Below, one piece after another: positions 1 to 5,388 of a DNA stretch of 5,858 nt. Source of the DNA: JAFGPJ01 sp964439135 (GTDB lineage: Bacteria; Planctomycetota; Phycisphaerae; Sedimentisphaerales; Anaerobacaceae); the NCBI GenBank assembly GCA_964439135.1, contig CAYTNN010000253.1, positions 1 to 5,858 on the forward strand, given 5' to 3'. The translations under genes were made by a program, and so were the position numbers. The notes beneath the pieces were generated by a model. That model did no database searches. It was not told the origin of the DNA and worked only from the letters and a program-made list of their open reading frames with translations. Numbering within the stretch: position 1 is the stretch's first letter; each line of letters starts with the position of its first letter.

Positions 1-129
1 GAAAAAGAGTAGAAAACGACGAAAAATTGAGCTTAATTTGAAAAAACAAAACCAATTTACGGTAGGGCAAAATGGACTTAAGTATCTATATGAAAGGATA
101 TTATGAGCAATATTATGATTTTGGTCTGC

Positions 130-167
130 GAAAAAACAAAGCCAATTCAAAGCCAAACAAAGCCAAT
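130..167 (+). repeat. 38-bp direct repeat, copy 1
   Basis: This is identical base for base to 301-338. It contains three AAAGCCAA units spaced 11 and 10 bp apart after an A6 run. In one frame it reads EKTKPIQSQTKPI, a peptide I associate from memory with spurious small proteins in Planctomycetota genomes. Confidence 0.85.
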
Positions 168-176
168 ATTATTTAG

Positions 177-195
177 CCCCCAGATTTTCTGGGGG
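177..195. repeat. short perfect hairpin (8-bp stem, 3-nt loop)
   Basis: CCCCCAGA (177-184) pairs with TCTGGGGG (188-195) around a TTT loop. Only two T residues follow on the plus strand, so it lacks the U-tract of an intrinsic terminator. It sits just after direct-repeat copy 1 and has no counterpart after copy 2. Confidence 0.55.
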
Positions 196-300
196 TTGAA
201 AGGGTACATTTGAAAAAACAAACCCAATTTTCGAAAGGATAAAATGTCGTTAAGTCAATATTAACAATGGTTTATGGAGATATGGGCGAGTTGGTGCAGC

Positions 301-338
301 GAAAAAACAAAGCCAATTCAAAGCCAAACAAAGCCAAT
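301..338 (+). repeat. 38-bp direct repeat, copy 2
   Basis: This is a perfect copy of 130-167 and closes the second tandem unit. Downstream the same frame continues as AGLWPEILNKKKGPGT and stops at 388-390. That tail is absent after copy 1, so the two copies have different right flanks. Confidence 0.85.
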
Positions 339-416
339 CGCCGGGCTTTGGCCGGAAATCCTAAACAAGAAGAAGGGCCCGGGTACATAGTAGTCTGTCA
401 ACTTCGATTAGGTAGG

Positions 417-488
417 TTGTCATTCCGCACTTGATGCGGAATCCAGGATGCCAACGATTCTGGATTCCCGCTTTCGCGGGAATGACAA
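417..488. repeat. 72-bp interspersed double-hairpin element (PAKAGI-type)
   Basis: The outer ends TTGTCATTCC (417-426) and GGAATGACAA (479-488) are perfect inverted repeats. Inside are two hairpins: ATTCCGCA/TGCGGAAT (422-429 with 435-442, 5-nt loop) and ATTCCCGC/GCGGGAAT (464-471 with 476-483, 4-nt loop). The inner arms AATCCAG (440-446) and CTGGATT (460-466) also pair, so the whole element can fold as a cruciform. Elements of this form, read on one strand as VIPAKAGIQ, are widespread non-coding repeats of REP/MITE type in many bacterial phyla. It accounts for the spurious frames on both strands here. Confidence 0.85.
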
Positions 489-568
489 GCCACAGAATCA
501 AACATAACAGAGTACTGGGCATCGGAAGGATGAGCCGGATATTCTTCGGCATAAGGCGGCTATTTTCC

Positions 569-597
569 TTGCGCCGGCGGGCGTGTGTCGTTAGAAT
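569..597 (+). promoter_or_regulatory. weak sigma-70-type promoter candidate for the acyltransferase gene
   Basis: TTGCGC (569-574) and TAGAAT (592-597) are separated by 17 bp. The -10 box matches consensus at five of six positions and the -35 box at three. Transcription would start near 604, giving a leader of about 54 nt to the ATG at 658. This is the best candidate I see upstream of the gene, but it is not strong. Confidence 0.3.
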
Positions 598-657
598 ATG
601 CGAAAATTTGTGTAAACAGCTTGAATGTGCCTGAACGAGGATGAACGGGAATTGATT

Positions 658-1797
658 ATGGATGAAATGCAGACAAAATCGCCGGAAGATAAGCAGCAGG
701 GCAAGCCCGCGGGGCGTGTAATGTCGATCGATGCGCTTCGCGGCTTCGATATGTTCTGGATCATCGGGGGCGAGAGAATCTTCGCCAGCCTGCACAATGT
801 GTTCGACCGCCCGGCAACGGCGTGGATTCGGACACAACTGACGCACGTCAAATGGGAGGGATTCCGTTTCGAAGACTTAATCATGCCGCTGTTTTTGTTC
901 ATCGTTGGCGTGGTTATGCCTTATTCGTTCGACAAACGCTTAGACGCGGGCGACGGCAAGATGCGGCTATACCTGCACATACTCAGGCGGACCGTGATTC
1001 TCTTCGTCCTCGGTATGATCGCGCAGGGGAACCTGCTCGAATACGATCTGTCGAAGCTGCATATCTATTCGAATACGCTTCAGGCCATCGCAGCCGGATA
1101 CATCATAGCGACTATAATCATGCTCAATCTCGGCATCAGATGGCAGATAGCCGCCACGGGGATTCTGCTGGTTCTGTTCTGGGTGTTAATGATGCTGGTC
1201 CCGGTCCCCGGCTACGGCGCGGGCGTTCTGACGCCGGATGGGAACCTGGCCATCTACATCGACCGAGTCATCTTCGGCCGCTTCATCGATGGGACCGATC
1301 CGCCCTATACATGGATGCTGAGCGGCATGACATTTGCCTGCACGGTTATGCTCGGCGTGATGGCGGGGCACCTGCTACGCTCGGATAAAGTGGGGATCAG
1401 AAAAGTGCTGTGGCTTCTGGCGGCAGGGGGCGGCTGCATCGTCGCTGGCCTTCTCTGGAGCCCGTTCTTCCCGATCATCAAGCACCTGTGGACAAGCTCC
1501 TTCGTCCTGTTCTCGGGCGGTTTGTGCTTTATGCTGTTGGCGCTGTTCTACCTGGTGATTGACGTGCTGGGCTTCAGGATATGGGCCTTCGGCTTTGTGG
1601 TTATCGGGACCAACGCAATCGCGGTTTATATGGCCACCCACCTTATCAATTTCCGCAATATCGGCGGCGTTTTCGTCGAGGGACTGGAAAAATACGCCGG
1701 GAACTGGTACCCCTTGATTTACGCCCTGGCCGGATTCGCGGTCGTTTGGCTCATACTATGGTGGATGTATCGCAAAAAAACTTTCATTAAAATTTAA
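658..1797 (+). CDS. membrane acyltransferase, heparan-alpha-glucosaminide N-acetyltransferase-like (DUF5009/COG4299)
   Basis: The 379-residue protein has a polar N-terminus, then SIDALRGFDMFWIIGG (23-38), the family signature at the start of the first membrane segment. HVKWEGFRFEDLIMPLF follows at 63-79. His63 matches the conserved histidine thought to carry the acetyl group in human HGSNAT. About nine further hydrophobic segments follow (roughly 74-91, 108-124, 139-157, 162-182, 219-240, 249-267, 278-302, 306-329, 352-371), and the tail is basic (RKKTFIKI). Family members move acyl groups across the membrane onto sugars; the substrate here is unknown. I chose ATG 658 because GGGA lies 7 nt upstream and the residues before it look unconserved; ATG 625 (390 residues) and ATG 667 are alternatives. 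The length is typical, with no frameshift. It appears to be transcribed alone and converges on the response-regulator gene. Confidence 0.85.
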   Translation: MDEMQTKSPEDKQQGKPAGRVMSIDALRGFDMFWIIGGERIFASLHNVFDRPATAWIRTQLTHVKWEGFRFEDLIMPLFLFIVGVVMPYSFDKRLDAGDGKMRLYLHILRRTVILFVLGMIAQGNLLEYDLSKLHIYSNTLQAIAAGYIIATIIMLNLGIRWQIAATGILLVLFWVLMMLVPVPGYGAGVLTPDGNLAIYIDRVIFGRFIDGTDPPYTWMLSGMTFACTVMLGVMAGHLLRSDKVGIRKVLWLLAAGGGCIVAGLLWSPFFPIIKHLWTSSFVLFSGGLCFMLLALFYLVIDVLGFRIWAFGFVVIGTNAIAVYMATHLINFRNIGGVFVEGLEKYAGNWYPLIYALAGFAVVWLILWWMYRKKTFIKI

Positions 1798-1952
1798 GGA
1801 ACATAAGGTTCGGGCAAAATATACTGTCACTGAGTCGCAGATAAAATCATTATTATGATGTAACCAGACTGTTTTTATCAACCTCTCGGTATTTAGAAAG
1901 AATAATGTCAATGAAAAGGGGGCTTTCCGAATGAGTTTGAGGGCGTTTTTTA

Positions 1953-1980
1953 TTGACCTTTTGGGGAAATCTGCTATAAT
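1953..1980 (+). promoter_or_regulatory. strong extended -10 promoter in the convergent intergenic region
   Basis: TTGACC (1953-1958) and a perfect TATAAT (1975-1980) are separated by 16 bp, and TGC directly precedes the -10 box, the extended -10 motif. A second TATAAT follows at 1981-1986. The expected start is near A1987. No open reading frame of note follows before the terminator at 2002-2054, so this promoter appears to drive a short RNA. Confidence 0.65.
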
Positions 1981-1986
1981 TATAAT

Positions 1987-2054
1987 AGCTTTTTCATTTT
2001 GCCCCTGCTTTTCTCTTCCTTCTCCCCTCCCTCCGCAAAAAAGCAGGGGTTTTT
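1987..2054 (+). ncRNA. candidate small RNA, about 68 nt, with pyrimidine-rich terminator loop
   Basis: A near-consensus promoter (1953-1980) points at A1987, and an intrinsic terminator ends at 2054, which defines a transcript of about 68 nt. The RNA would have a short U-rich 5' segment (1987-2001) and an 11-bp stem closing a 26-nt loop (2013-2038). The loop is almost entirely C and U and includes CCCUCCCUCC. Such C-rich loops in known bacterial small RNAs pair with purine-rich ribosome binding sites; that role here is inference. It matches no RNA family I can name. The alternative is that the hairpin is simply the terminator of the acyltransferase gene and the promoter match is chance in AT-rich DNA. 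Confidence 0.5.
2002..2054 (+). terminator. rho-independent terminator, 11-bp stem and U5 tract
   Basis: CCCCTGCTTTT (2002-2012) pairs perfectly with AAAAGCAGGGG (2039-2049), and TTTTT follows at 2050-2054. The 26-nt loop is unusually long and pyrimidine-rich. It would end both the candidate small RNA and any read-through from the acyltransferase gene 205 bp upstream. On the minus strand no T-run follows the hairpin, so it is a poor terminator for the convergent response-regulator gene. Confidence 0.75.
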
Positions 2055-2095
2055 AAATATATGCCGGGACGTGAGTCTATCCTGCAGGCAATTTA

Positions 2096-3481
2096 TCAGG
2101 TCAGACCCAACCGTTCCGCTTCGTCATAGAGGCCGTAATGCTTCATCTTCTTGAAGAGAGTTGTTCGGTTTATATCAAGTGCCCTGGCGGTCGCCTGCCT
2201 GTTCCAGTGATTGGCTTGCAGCGCCTGCCTGATAATGTCCTTCTCCGGCCCGGCCAATGCTTCTTTGAGACTCATTGTTTTGTACTCTGTTGCCTGCCGG
2301 GCTTGCTCGGCCTTAATCGGGTCCGGCAGATCCTCCGGGCCGATGAATTTGCTCTTGCTCAGCAAAGCCGCCCGTTCGATAACATTCTCCAGTTCACGAA
2401 CGTTGCCGGGCCACGGATACCGCTCCAGATATTCCATCGCCTCATCGGTAATGCCGAGCTTGTCCCTTTTATGCTGGGCCGAGTACATCCGGAGAAAATG
2501 CTCCGCCAAAAGCCGAACATCTCCGACCCTCTCAAACAAGGGCGGCAATTCTATCATGACGACATTGACCCGGTAATACAAATCTTCACGGAATCTGCCT
2601 TGCCGGACTTCCTCACGAAGGTCCCGATTCGAAGCGAGGATAATGCGCGTATCCACGGTTCTGGTTTTGTTGCTGCCGACCGGCTCGAACTGCCTGTCCT
2701 CCAGGACCCGCAAAAGTTTGGCCTGAAGAGCGGGCGAGGCGTTGGCTATTTCGTCGAGAAAGATTGTCCCGCCGTCAGCGGCCAGGAATTTGCCTTCCTT
2801 ATTATTCACGGCACCGGTGAACGAGCCTCGAACATGGCCGAACAGCTCGCTTTCAAGCAGCGTCTCCGGCAGCGCTCCGCAACTAACCTCGACGAACGGC
2901 TGATCGCGCCGGCTCGAATTGTGATGGATTGCCCTTGCCAGCATACTCTTGCCTGTGCCCGATGGTCCGGCCATCAGGATCGTGGTCTTGCTGTCGGCGA
3001 CGGCTTCGACAAGGTCGAAAATCTTCGCCATCTTGTAGTTGTGACTGATAATATTCTCAAGGCGATGTTTTCGCTGGAGCTGGAATCGAAGGCTCTCATT
3101 TTCACTGATAAGCGACTGTTGCGTAATCGCTCTTTCAACGGCCAGACGCAACTCGTCGTCAATGATCGGTTTGGTAAGGTAATCGTAAGCGCCGCTCTTA
3201 ATGGCTTTAACGGCACTATCGATGGTACCATAACCGGTGATTACGACGACCACGGTTTGGGGATAGTTTCTCTTGATAATACCCAGTAATTCGAGGCCGT
3301 CCCCATCCGGAAGGTTAACGTCCGTCAGGACCAGACAATAGCTCTCCTCTTCCAGCCTGGCCAGAGCGTCCTTGACCGTCCCGGCACCGCTGGTCCGGAA
3401 TCCTTCGAGTGACAGAAATTCGCACAGCGAATCGAGGATGATTTTATCGTCATCGATAACAAGAATATTTTTCTTTCTCAT
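2096..3481 (-). CDS. NtrC-family sigma-54-dependent response regulator
   Basis: This 461-residue protein has the standard three-part layout. The receiver domain (about 4-120) has acidic residues Asp10-Asp12, phosphoacceptor Asp54, Thr82 and Lys104. The AAA+ domain (about 142-375) has Walker A GPSGTGKS (172-179), the sigma-54 contact loop GSFTGA (219-224, usually GAFTGA), Walker B TIFLDE (239-244), FREDLYYR with candidate arginine fingers (297-304) and the sensor II motif WPGNVREL (357-364). The C-terminal Fis-type helix-turn-helix (about 413-452) would bind an upstream enhancer. Once phosphorylated it should oligomerise and use ATP to open sigma-54 RNA polymerase promoters. It starts at ATG 3481, with GGGAG (3490-3486) 4 nt upstream, and lies 38 bp after the kinase gene. 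Its targets are unknown; I saw no -24/-12 promoter in the window by eye. Confidence 0.96.
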   Translation of the reverse strand: MRKKNILVIDDDKIILDSLCEFLSLEGFRTSGAGTVKDALARLEEESYCLVLTDVNLPDGDGLELLGIIKRNYPQTVVVVITGYGTIDSAVKAIKSGAYDYLTKPIIDDELRLAVERAITQQSLISENESLRFQLQRKHRLENIISHNYKMAKIFDLVEAVADSKTTILMAGPSGTGKSMLARAIHHNSSRRDQPFVEVSCGALPETLLESELFGHVRGSFTGAVNNKEGKFLAADGGTIFLDEIANASPALQAKLLRVLEDRQFEPVGSNKTRTVDTRIILASNRDLREEVRQGRFREDLYYRVNVVMIELPPLFERVGDVRLLAEHFLRMYSAQHKRDKLGITDEAMEYLERYPWPGNVRELENVIERAALLSKSKFIGPEDLPDPIKAEQARQATEYKTMSLKEALAGPEKDIIRQALQANHWNRQATARALDINRTTLFKKMKHYGLYDEAERLGLT

Positions 3482-3519
3482 AAAACTCCCAAACCGATTT
3501 TATAAATTCAAATGATGCT

Positions 3520-4653
3520 TTAGCCGGCCACTGGCAGGTACACGCTGAAAATGCTGCCGCCATCGGGAGCGTTTTCGGCCGTGATCCGACCATGATAGCT
3601 CTCGACAATGTCCCTGCAAATAGCCAATCCCAATCCAGTACCTTTGCCGCCTTCTTTCGTCGTGAAGAACGGCTCAAATATTGTTTCCGTGCTTTCCGGC
3701 GGAAAACCCGTTCCCGTATCGCGAAGCTCGGCCATAATGGTATCATCCGATGCCAGTCTGGTCGAAATTCGAAGCTCGCCCCCGTTCGGCATCGCATCCA
3801 GAGCGTTCTTCACAAGATTACAAAAAACCTGAAACAGATTGCCGCTCCTGACCTGCGGCATACCAAAGGTGTAATTTCTTACGATCGAAATATTTGCCGC
3901 CTCCGCTCTCGATTCCATCGTCTTAATGGCATCTTCAATAATCTGCTCGACCTTGACATATTCCAGGGGCGTGTACGTGCTGCGCGAGAACTCCAGCAGC
4001 TCGCTGACAATCTGAACCATCCTCATCAACCCCTCCCGGCATTGGGTGAGATACTCTTTCGGCTTTGTCAGGTTTTCCTGCTCGACAATCCTCATCGCGA
4101 GATTGATATATCTCAGAATCCCATCCAGCGGATTATTCAATTCATGAGCCACTTTAGAGGCATGCTTGCCGACGGCAGCCAGTCTTTCGGCATTTGCCAG
4201 TCTTCTTTCTATATTGACCCTCTCGGTGACATCTTCGACGATGATGATTCCGCCGAGACTTTTTGCCGATTCGGTTGGCTCCAGAGGCATACAGGCAATC
4301 CGAAGCAGTTTTGTTTTGCCGTCCATTGTATAGCTTATATCATCAAACCTACATGGCTTTCCCGTTGAGATTGCCGAGGTCAATTGCTGCGTCCAGCCCT
4401 GCCATATTTTGTCATCTGTTCCTTTTGCCAGAGAGTTGTCGATGTAGTCACACAAGTCGATAAGCTTTGTTGCCTGAGCATTGGCCCGGAGAATCTTCAA
4501 ATCCGGATCGAAAGCAACAATGCCGATAGGCAATGACTGAAGGATTGACTCGCCAAGCAGCCCGAATCCTGAGCGGTCGGCCGCGGGATGTTCCTTCAGC
4601 GAATCGCCCTGGTTTTCTGATCTCTTCGATTCTTGTTCTGCATTCTCTGGCAT
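3520..4653 (-). CDS. soluble PAS-domain sensor histidine kinase (NtrB/AtoS-like)
   Basis: From ATG 4653 the protein has 377 residues: a polar leader (1-33), a PAS-like sensory domain (about 35-145), a HisKA dimerisation domain with phosphoacceptor His170 in HELNNPLDG, and an ATPase domain with N-box NLVKNALDAM (279-288), G1 DTGTGFP (312-318), F-box FEPFFTTK (326-333) and G2 GKGTGLGL (336-343). It should autophosphorylate on His170 and pass phosphate to Asp54 of the regulator encoded 38 bp downstream. No membrane segment is present from this start, so it senses a cytosolic cue; the ligand is unknown. I chose ATG 4653 because it lies 7 nt after a consensus-like -10 box. The frame is open to ATG 4677 (no ribosome binding site, inside the promoter) and ATG 4824 (adds a hydrophobic, AT-rich stretch). 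A longer, membrane-tethered form is possible but unlikely. Confidence 0.93.
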   Translation of the reverse strand: MPENAEQESKRSENQGDSLKEHPAADRSGFGLLGESILQSLPIGIVAFDPDLKILRANAQATKLIDLCDYIDNSLAKGTDDKIWQGWTQQLTSAISTGKPCRFDDISYTMDGKTKLLRIACMPLEPTESAKSLGGIIIVEDVTERVNIERRLANAERLAAVGKHASKVAHELNNPLDGILRYINLAMRIVEQENLTKPKEYLTQCREGLMRMVQIVSELLEFSRSTYTPLEYVKVEQIIEDAIKTMESRAEAANISIVRNYTFGMPQVRSGNLFQVFCNLVKNALDAMPNGGELRISTRLASDDTIMAELRDTGTGFPPESTETIFEPFFTTKEGGKGTGLGLAICRDIVESYHGRITAENAPDGGSIFSVYLPVAG

Positions 4654-4660
4654 AGCTGCG

Positions 4661-4689
4661 ATAATACGATCTGCCATAAATATTGTCAA
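4661..4689 (-). promoter_or_regulatory. consensus-like promoter giving a leaderless kinase-regulator mRNA
   Basis: Read on the minus strand, TTGACA (4689-4684, perfect -35) is followed after 17 bp by TATTAT (4666-4661). Seven bases later comes ATG at 4653, where transcription would be expected to start. No Shine-Dalgarno sequence precedes any candidate start of the kinase, which fits leaderless translation. The promoter overlaps the alternative ATG at 4677. Confidence 0.6.
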
Positions 4690-5052
4690 TAATAGATGTT
4701 GCAAAAAAACAACGCATCCGTCCTCTTTTTCGGACTGAACAAGATATGTGTTTAACAGGAAACGTAAGATTCTATAATATAAGTAGCCGAAGACGGTTAT
4801 TGGGCGATAAAATACAAGAATCATCGATTAATTCAGCTTTTCATGTTTGAATTTATCAACGCTGTGATTTATATAATTGCGAAATATTTCAATGTCGGAT
4901 AGATATAGTCATTTAATCTCTTGCTTAGCAAGTACTTGCAAAAGTTAAAATGGGCTGTTTTGTTGCTCTGTGCTTTGGAACGAGTTTTGCATTTATTATT
5001 TCATAACTTAATAAGGACAGGGAATAAACACTATTATGCAAGGATGCGTATG
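4690..5052. other. AT-rich divergent intergenic region between kinase and PilZ genes
   Basis: This stretch separates the kinase promoter from the PilZ start. I see no gene in it. The open frames extending both neighbours into it are hydrophobic, AT-rich and without a ribosome binding site. It holds overlapping palindromes at 4920-4939, TATTAT boxes at 4994-4999 and 5032-5037, and an AAGGA ribosome binding site at 5040-5044. TTAATA (5008-5013), an 18-bp spacer and TATTAT (5032-5037) make a weak promoter candidate for the PilZ gene. Confidence 0.5.
4920..4939. promoter_or_regulatory. two overlapping palindromes, operator-like
   Basis: CTTGCT-T-AGCAAG (4920-4932) and the perfect 12-bp palindrome GCAAGTACTTGC (4928-4939) share one GCAAG arm, giving three CTTGC half-sites in alternating orientation within 20 bp. 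The site lies about 115 bp upstream of the PilZ start and 230 bp upstream of the kinase promoter. It could bind a dimeric regulator, or form a small hairpin in a transcript. No regulator is identified. Confidence 0.35.
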
Positions 5053-5376
5053 ATGGATCGATCAGAAAAACGCAGGCACAGGCGATTGGGGGCACAGTAC
5101 AATATATCATGCCGGAAAGTCGGCTCAACCGCACACATATCTCACGGCGGCCATACGATAAATGTAAGCCCCGGCGGTTTGTATTTTGAGACCGCGACCG
5201 GCATATTCAAGCAGGGCAACCTGTTGAAGGTAGAATTGTCAATACCGCCGACATCAGGCCTGCTCGAATTTGGCGGTAAGATTGCGGGATTCGCGAAGGT
5301 CATAAGAACCGATTCGGCTTCCGGCAGGTACGGAGTAGCTCTGCAATTCTGCCGGCCGCCGAAGCTATGCATTTAA
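5053..5376 (+). CDS. single-domain PilZ protein, probable cyclic-di-GMP receptor
   Basis: The 107-residue protein is essentially one PilZ domain. Both parts of the ligand-binding motif are intact: RxxxR at 7-11 in KRRHRR, and NxSxxG at 37-42 in NVSPGG, followed by LYFET. The C-terminal strand GVALQF closes the barrel. Such small proteins bind cyclic di-GMP and usually act on a partner in motility, adhesion, secretion or polysaccharide synthesis; the partner here is unknown. I chose ATG 5053 because AAGGA (5040-5044) lies 8 nt upstream. ATG 5050 and ATG 5044 are close alternatives, and a TTG at 4921 would add a hydrophobic stretch unlike PilZ proteins. The gene diverges from the kinase operon. 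The transposase remnant ends 12 bp after its stop, but the domain looks complete. Confidence 0.85.
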   Translation: MDRSEKRRHRRLGAQYNISCRKVGSTAHISHGGHTINVSPGGLYFETATGIFKQGNLLKVELSIPPTSGLLEFGGKIAGFAKVIRTDSASGRYGVALQFCRPPKLCI

Positions 5377-5388
5377 GACCTATTCTGA

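Larger units (their letters stand above)
40..338. repeat. degenerate tandem duplication, period about 172 bp, two units
   Basis: Unit 1 spans about 40-167 and unit 2 about 212-338. Each begins with GAAAAAACAAA followed by CCAATTT and ends with the same 38-bp sequence. Anchors keep register: the opening motif is at 40 and 212 (offset 172), AAAATG at 69 and 241 (172), TTAAGT at 78 and 250 (172), and the closing 38-mer at 130 and 301 (171). The material between anchors has diverged, so only the ends look conserved. This fits an old duplication or two insertions of one interspersed element. The strand is not determined. Confidence 0.75.
1..657. other. gene-poor, repeat-bearing region upstream of the acyltransferase gene
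   Basis: I see no convincing gene in this stretch. It holds a degenerate tandem duplication (about 40-338), a short hairpin (177-195), a 72-bp inverted-repeat element (417-488) and a weak promoter candidate (569-597). Open frames crossing it on both strands run through the repeats and resemble no protein family. The first 340 bases are AT-rich with A-runs. The part after 339 is closer in composition to the downstream gene. Confidence 0.6.

Noticed and set aside
177..195. Hairpin considered as an intrinsic terminator
   Set aside because: Only two T residues follow, and no gene ends upstream within the window.
130..338. Repeats considered as a CRISPR array
   Set aside because: Only two full repeats are present, 133 bp apart, with no regular spacers and no cas genes.
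361..846. Minus-strand open frame of 161 codons
   Set aside because: It runs through the 72-bp palindromic repeat and into the start of the acyltransferase gene; only the repeat-derived VIPAKAGIQ is familiar.
822..1388. Plus-strand open frame of 188 codons inside the acyltransferase gene
   Set aside because: It is an out-of-frame shadow of a gene with clear membrane-protein motifs and has an unlike-protein composition rich in Arg and His.
1798..1952. Terminator or small gene directly after the acyltransferase gene
   Set aside because: A T6 run at 1946-1951 has no convincing stem before it, and the only frame with a plausible start (ATG 1905) is nine codons long.
2138..3289. Long plus-strand open frame of 383 codons opposite the response-regulator gene
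   Set aside because: It is fully antisense to a gene with intact REC, AAA+ and helix-turn-helix motifs, resembles no family, and arises from the codon bias of the real gene.
3592..4368. Plus-strand open frame of 258 codons opposite the kinase gene
   Set aside because: It is antisense to the complete histidine kinase and has no recognisable domain.
4654..4824. N-terminal extension of the kinase to ATG 4824 or 4677
   Set aside because: The stretch is AT-rich and hydrophobic, lacks a ribosome binding site and contains a consensus-like promoter, so it is more likely untranslated.
4921..5052. N-terminal extension of the PilZ protein from a TTG codon
   Set aside because: It adds a hydrophobic segment unlike single-domain PilZ proteins, starts within a palindrome and has no ribosome binding site, whereas AAGGA sits just before ATG 5053.
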